Positions 59,841 to 64,000 of a stretch of 64,000 nt of DNA are shown one piece after another. The notes below the pieces were generated by a model, which did no database searches, was not told the DNA's origin, and was given only the letters and a program-made list of their open reading frames with translations. The first letter of the stretch is position 1, and every line of letters starts with the position of its first letter. Source of the DNA: Acidobacteriota bacterium. Its GTDB lineage: Bacteria > Acidobacteriota > Thermoanaerobaculia > Multivoradales > J023. The stretch spans positions 1-64,000 of the forward strand of contig JAJCXO010000194.1 of assembly GCA_029263395.1 (NCBI GenBank). The letters are read 5' to 3'. Position numbers and translations under genes: made by a program.

Positions 59841-60830
59841 TCAGGGCTCGGCGGTGATGCCCAGCATGGAAAGGGCTAGGGGCACCAGCAGCAATGCGAG
59901 AGCGAGGTAGATCAGAGGCTGGAACGCTTCTTTGTAACGGATGTAGCGTTTGATCTCCAGCGGAGTTTTTTCGAGCTCGTCGATCTCAGCGAAGATATTG
60001 CGCAAGCTCTCGGGGTCAATCGCCTGGAAGAACAGGCCACCGGTGCGGTCCGCGATCGCCTTCAGCAACTCTTCGTCCACTTCGACATCCATGTTGACGC
60101 GCCGCGTTTCCACGCGACCGAAGGCGTCTTGGAATTGCATTGGCACCGGGACCACGCCTGCTGTACCGACGCCGATGGTATACACCTTGATCCCCAAGCC
60201 TTCGCAGATCGCGGCGGCAGAATCAGGGTCGATGGCGCCGGCATTGTTGACGCCGTCGGTCACTAGGACGATGACTTTTGTTTTGGCTTGGCTATCTTTG
60301 AGACGGTTGGCACCAGAGGCCAGTGCCATACCGATCGCTGTGCCGTCGGGCAGGGTGTGCAGCTCGATCGAATCGAGCAACAGATTGAGCATTTGGTGAT
60401 CCGTCGTGAGCGGTGCCTTGGTCAAGGCATTCCCCGCAAAAACCACGATACCCACCCGGTCACCCAGTCGCTTGGCAACAAACTCCTTCATCACGTCCTT
60501 GGCTACCGTGAGTCGATTGCGCGGTTGGAAATCCTCCGCCGCCATCGATCCCGAGATGTCGAGGACAATCTGGATGTCGATCCCTTCAGTCAGGTTCTCT
60601 TCGCGCGCAAACCCGAGTTGCGGTCGAGCGAAGGCGCCGATCAACAGTCCCAGCGCCAACAGGCGCATGTAGAACGGAAGATGTAGACGCCAGGAACCGC
60701 CCGCAGCTTGCGGCAAGCTGCTGTAAGTCAGGGCGCCATAAGCGCGTCGACGATGGCGTAGCCAGGCGAGAATCGGCAGGATTGCCAGCAGCAGCAGAAC
60801 CCAGGGATCTTGCAGGTTGAGCTCGTTCAA
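59841..60830 (-). CDS. batA: BatA-like VWA-domain membrane protein
   Basis: A 329-aa inner-membrane protein. N-terminal helices (WVLLLLAILPILAWL, LLALGLLIGAFARPQLG) precede a VWA domain with a perfect MIDAS motif DISGS (91-95), the matching threonine region DGTAIGMALASGANRL and VTDGVNNAG. The C-terminal membrane helix is LIYLALALLLVPLALSML. BatA and BatB are paralogous metal-ion-dependent adhesion domains predicted to form a periplasmic complex. It overlaps the upstream gene by 4 bases. Confidence 0.93.
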   Translation of the reverse strand: MNELNLQDPWVLLLLAILPILAWLRHRRRAYGALTYSSLPQAAGGSWRLHLPFYMRLLALGLLIGAFARPQLGFAREENLTEGIDIQIVLDISGSMAAEDFQPRNRLTVAKDVMKEFVAKRLGDRVGIVVFAGNALTKAPLTTDHQMLNLLLDSIELHTLPDGTAIGMALASGANRLKDSQAKTKVIVLVTDGVNNAGAIDPDSAAAICEGLGIKVYTIGVGTAGVVPVPMQFQDAFGRVETRRVNMDVEVDEELLKAIADRTGGLFFQAIDPESLRNIFAEIDELEKTPLEIKRYIRYKEAFQPLIYLALALLLVPLALSMLGITAEP

Positions 60831-61912
60831 CTGGCAACCTCCGCTGGCGGCTCTGGCGGTATTAGCGCCTCTTCGATCTCTCGTGCCAGTTCCCGAGCTT
60901 TGAGCAAGCGATCATCGGTGGTCGCCTCGGTGACGTTTAGGCCCGCAAACTTCACATGGTCGCAGTCCTGCAGTAAACGAATTGTCCCTCGGGCGACCGC
61001 CGGCGGCACCGGTGTCTGGCGCAGCAGTCGTTGAATCTCGGTGGTTGTACTTTCGACTGCTCGCACGGCCAACCTGCGACCCAGGAAGTTGCGCAGCACA
61101 AGGCTGAGCCCGGTATGCGCTGGCTCGGATACCGAGGGGTCGAGCTGGCGGAGCCGTTGTAACAATTCCTCGAGCGGCGGTGCCAGCGGCCGCTGGGTGG
61201 CCGCAGCTGCGGGCGCACCGACCCGTCGGAGGAGCAGCCAGGCCATGACGAGGGCCGAGACACCAAGAATTCCGAGGGTCCAAAAAAAACGTTGATTGGG
61301 ATTGAGCGCCTCGAGCGGTGCTGCCGGCCGCGGTAGGAGCTCTTGTTCCTCCTCGCCTGGTGCTGCCGCATCCTCAGTCCCTGCTTCGCCTGCTGTGTCG
61401 GGTAGTACAGATCGCACCACGAAGCTCACGTCGTCATCGTGGGTGACGTCCAGGGTTTCGTCCGCTAGGGGTACGGCGACTGTGATTTTGGGTAGCTTGA
61501 CATCACCAGCCTCGAAAGCGGTGAGGGTGAGCGTCTGTCGGTAAATCCGTCGGGCACTCTGATCGGTGAACGACTCGGGCTCAGTCGTCGAGAGAATTTC
61601 AGCCGATCCCCAGGTCTCTTGCCAGGTCGGAAACCGTGGCTCGGCGGTGGGCTCGGGGCCCATCCAAACCAGCGTCAGCTGGGCCTCGACTCGATCCCCA
61701 ACCGTAATCTCATCGGGTGAGAGCTCAACCTTGAAGCGCGCCACACCGGCTTGGGCTGGGGTGGCGGGTGCCTCCGATGGATCGTCTGGATCGGAAGCGG
61801 CCTGTGCCGGCTCGGCCTGTGCCGGCTCGGCCTGTTGTGCGGCGCTAGGTGGTGTTGCGCTCAGCAACGCTGCCAACAGTGAAAATCCGAGCAGGTACGA
61901 CGGGAGCTTCAT
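60827..61912 (-). CDS. BatD-N/DUF4381-like membrane protein
   Basis: A 361-aa protein with a signal peptide (YLLGFSLLAALLSATPPSAA), an Ala/Glu/Pro-rich linker with EPAQ repeats, a periplasmic Ig-like domain (ARFKVELSPDEITVGDRVEA, VKLPKITVAVPLADETL), and one membrane helix (FWTLGILGVSALVMAWLLLR). The cytoplasmic helical tail resembles DUF4381 (PPLEELLQRLRQLD, LRNFLGRRLAVRAVESTTTE, FAGLNVTEATTDDRLLKARE). Such proteins sit between DUF58 and BatA in moxR-bat operons. Function is presumed to be accessory to the VWA proteins. It overlaps both neighbours by 4 bases, indicating coupled translation. Confidence 0.82.
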   Translation of the reverse strand: MKLPSYLLGFSLLAALLSATPPSAAQQAEPAQAEPAQAASDPDDPSEAPATPAQAGVARFKVELSPDEITVGDRVEAQLTLVWMGPEPTAEPRFPTWQETWGSAEILSTTEPESFTDQSARRIYRQTLTLTAFEAGDVKLPKITVAVPLADETLDVTHDDDVSFVVRSVLPDTAGEAGTEDAAAPGEEEQELLPRPAAPLEALNPNQRFFWTLGILGVSALVMAWLLLRRVGAPAAAATQRPLAPPLEELLQRLRQLDPSVSEPAHTGLSLVLRNFLGRRLAVRAVESTTTEIQRLLRQTPVPPAVARGTIRLLQDCDHVKFAGLNVTEATTDDRLLKARELAREIEEALIPPEPPAEVAS

Positions 61913-62838
61913 CGCGCCAGCCTCTTGCGCCGTCGTTCGAAGAAGCTGATCAGCGTGCTCAGGTAAGGGCGGTCAGTGCGGATCTGCAAGTGGTCGACGC
62001 CCAATTTGCGGATCAGACTCAACAGCTCCTGGCGTTCCTGTTGCCGCCGTTGGGTGTGTTGGCGAGCCATCCGGCGACCACTGACCGTGGCCAGTCGTCC
62101 GGTTTCGGCGTCACGCAGCACGACCGGGCCGGTTGCTGGTGGTGCGTGGTCTTTAGGGTCGTAGAGCTCGATGACAACCAGGTCGTGCCGAGCGGCAGCA
62201 GATTTCAGCGAGGAGCTGAGCTCGGCGTCGAGGAAGTCGGAGATCAAGAACAGGACCGACCGTTGCTTGAGTGTTTTGAGAGCTGGCCACAGAGCGCGTT
62301 CCAAGTCGGTGCGACCACCGGGTGGGCGCATCAAAATCTCGCGGACGATCCGTAAGACGTGGGTCCGTCTGCGATCTGGACGCAGGAACAGCTCCATGCG
62401 ATCACTCAGCAGCGCTGCCCCCACACGATCTTGATTCCGGACCGCGGCAAAGCTCAGCAGCGCCGCCAACTCGGCCGCCAACTCGCGCTTCAGGATTGTC
62501 CGAGAGCCGTAACCCAGGCTGCCGGAGACGTCGATAGCCAAGAACACCGTCAGATCGCGCTCTTCGACGTAACGTTTGACGTAGGGAACGCCCATACGTG
62601 CGGTGACGTTCCAGTCGATCGTACGGATCTCGTCACCGGCAGCATAGGGACGGACCTCGGCGAACTCGACACCACGCCCTTTGAACGCCGAGTGATAATC
62701 ACCCGCGACCCCTTGATCCACCAGGCGCTTGGTAGTGATCTCGATACGCCGTACTCGACGGACCAGGTCTGCCGGTAGGGTTGGCCGGCTGCGCGTTGGC
62801 GCAGCCGGACGCTGACGTCGCTTCAGTAGACCGAACAA
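61909..62838 (-). CDS. DUF58 domain protein
   Basis: A 309-aa cytoplasmic protein with the DUF58 core (DYHSAFKGRGVEFAEVRPYA, AGDEIRTIDWNVTARMGVPY, VKRYVEERDLTVFLAIDVSG). The VFLAIDVSGSL segment is a partial VWA MIDAS. DUF58 proteins are the constant partners of MoxR ATPases. The C-terminus is Arg-rich. It lies 11 bp after the moxR stop. Confidence 0.92.
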   Translation of the reverse strand: MFGLLKRRQRPAAPTRSRPTLPADLVRRVRRIEITTKRLVDQGVAGDYHSAFKGRGVEFAEVRPYAAGDEIRTIDWNVTARMGVPYVKRYVEERDLTVFLAIDVSGSLGYGSRTILKRELAAELAALLSFAAVRNQDRVGAALLSDRMELFLRPDRRRTHVLRIVREILMRPPGGRTDLERALWPALKTLKQRSVLFLISDFLDAELSSSLKSAAARHDLVVIELYDPKDHAPPATGPVVLRDAETGRLATVSGRRMARQHTQRRQQERQELLSLIRKLGVDHLQIRTDRPYLSTLISFFERRRKRLAR

Positions 62839-62849
62839 GCTGACGCTCC

Positions 62850-63833
62850 TCAGGGAACTTCGACCCGATCGAGCAAACGAGCGACGATGTCGTCGGTGCT
62901 GATCTCTTCAGCCTCTGCTTCGTAGGTCGCGACGATCCGGTGGCGGAGGACATCCGGTGCAATTTCCTTGACATCCTCGGGAATCACATAGCCGCGTCCG
63001 CGGACCAAAGCCAGCCCTTTGACCGCACGGGCCAAGAACAAAGTGGCGCGAGGTGAAGCCCCGAACGAAATCAGGTCCGCCAAGTCTTGGAAACCGGCAG
63101 CCCGTGGATCACGCGAGGCGCTGACCAGATCCAGAATGTAACGTCGCATCTTGGCATCGAGGTAAACCTCGTCGGCCGCCCGTCGCAGCTCGAGTAGCCG
63201 TTGTTGATCGAGCACAGTAGCCACATCGATCGGCGCTTCGACCAACATACGCTCCAGGATCGCCTCTTCCTCCGAGCGACTCGGATACGTCAGCTTGAGC
63301 TTCATCATGAAGCGGTCGACCTGGGCTTCAGCAAGCGGGTAGGTGCCCTCTTGCTCGATGGGGTTTTGCGTCGCCAACACCATGAACGGGTCATCCAGCT
63401 CATAGGTCACGTCACCGAGAGTGACTTGGCGCTCCTCCATCGATTCGAGCAGGGCACTCTGGACCTTGGCTGGCGCCCGGTTGATCTCGTCGGCGAGCAC
63501 GATGTGGTTGAAGATCGGGCCCTTGTGAGGGGAGAACTCGTTCTTCTTAGTGTCGAAGATCATCGTTCCTATGAGATCGGCTGGCAGCAGATCTGGCGTG
63601 AACTGAATACGCTGAAAATCGAGATGCAGAGTCCTCGCCAGCGTTTTTACGGAGAGGGTTTTGGCGAGTCCGGGAACACCCTCGATCAATAGGTGAGCGC
63701 GGCTCAAGAGGCCAACGAGCAGCCGATCGATGAGGTAGTCCTGGCCGACGATGACCTTGCGGATCTCGGTCTCTACTTGCTTTAGCTGCAAGGTGTCGTC
63801 TTGGACTTCGCGGATCGTAGCTTCTGAATCCAT
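62850..63833 (-). CDS. moxR: MoxR-family AAA+ ATPase
   Basis: A 327-aa ATPase from ATG 63833, with GGAG 8 bases upstream; a longer frame to 63860 lacks a ribosome binding site. Walker A is GVPGLAKT (52-59); ADEINRAPAKVQSALLESME carries Walker B; ATQNPIEQEGTYPLAEAQVD is the MoxR signature, and SFGASPRATLFLARAVKGLA is the C-terminal lid. MoxR proteins are chaperone-like ATPases that mature or activate VWA-domain proteins such as BatA/BatB. First gene of the - strand operon. Confidence 0.95.
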   Translation of the reverse strand: MDSEATIREVQDDTLQLKQVETEIRKVIVGQDYLIDRLLVGLLSRAHLLIEGVPGLAKTLSVKTLARTLHLDFQRIQFTPDLLPADLIGTMIFDTKKNEFSPHKGPIFNHIVLADEINRAPAKVQSALLESMEERQVTLGDVTYELDDPFMVLATQNPIEQEGTYPLAEAQVDRFMMKLKLTYPSRSEEEAILERMLVEAPIDVATVLDQQRLLELRRAADEVYLDAKMRRYILDLVSASRDPRAAGFQDLADLISFGASPRATLFLARAVKGLALVRGRGYVIPEDVKEIAPDVLRHRIVATYEAEAEEISTDDIVARLLDRVEVP

Positions 63834-64000
63834 ACCAAAATCTCCACAAAGGTCTATCAACGCCTGTTCTGGTGTGTGCCGTGCTACAGGGTCTGGCCTG
63901 ACGGCGCTCCGCTTGGTGAACTCAGGCTCGTCAGCTCTCGACAGCTGGTGAACCGTTTGTTCTGTAATGGAGGCCGTCTTGTAACGAAGGCTGCTCTGTA
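63834..64000 (-). promoter_or_regulatory. Upstream region of the moxR-bat operon
   Basis: The operon promoter should lie here or just beyond the right edge. I see the moxR ribosome binding site at its left end but no confident -35/-10 pair and no gene. Confidence 0.35.

Overview
The window is a GC-rich bacterial chromosome segment, dense in genes. Its core is a complete-looking extracellular contractile injection system (eCIS, an Afp/PVC-like phage-tail-derived device) on the + strand from about 13.7 to 50.3 kb. The host is probably a Gram-negative-type environmental bacterium, and Acidobacteriota is my best guess. This rests on recalled resemblance only: a secreted matrixin ending in a duplicated 'FWFF...LLDG...FYGAL' domain, a Bat/MoxR aerotolerance-type operon, and a signal-peptide collagen-like protein with an S74 chaperone. 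No rRNA or other marker gene is present to test this.

Left part (0-12 kb): the 3' part of a metzincin-like metalloprotease, an iron-dependent alcohol dehydrogenase (- strand), a secreted S9 prolyl-oligopeptidase-type peptidase, a very large membrane protein built of two homologous polytopic halves, and a secreted collagen-like/S74 protein on the opposite strand whose 3' end overlaps its neighbour. From 11.9 to 13.7 kb there is a gene-poor, AT-richer stretch holding a perfect 10-bp inverted repeat that could be an operator for the eCIS.

eCIS (13.7-50.3 kb): 20 tightly packed + strand genes. They encode a DUF4255 tail-terminator and a companion beta-domain protein; two sheath-tube pairs; a small DUF5908-like protein; a LysM tube/baseplate adaptor; a spike split into separate gpD-like and gpV-like proteins; PAAR tip; gp25-, gpJ- and gpI-like baseplate proteins; four proteins sharing one N-terminal domain (368, 2920, 502 and 444 aa) that I infer form the baseplate periphery or fibres; a tape measure protein; and an AAA+ ATPase. 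The cluster ends with a 1021-aa protein whose C-terminus resembles the cholera-toxin-type ADP-ribosyltransferase fold, and a pentapeptide-repeat protein overlapping it by 4 bp. The former is the best candidate for the payload.

Right part (50.3-64 kb, all - strand): a PduO-type cobalamin adenosyltransferase, a secreted matrixin-family metalloprotease with fibronectin III domains, a GAF-GGDEF diguanylate cyclase, and an operon read leftwards from 63.8 kb: moxR, a DUF58 gene, a BatD/DUF4381-like gene, batA, batB, batC, batD-like and a batE-like TPR gene.

The most novel-looking elements are the payload pair (46.6-50.3 kb), the 2920-aa repeat protein with three matching Trp-rich insertions and a C-terminal helix-hairpin-helix, and an 11-bp perfect hairpin placed directly before the second sheath gene.
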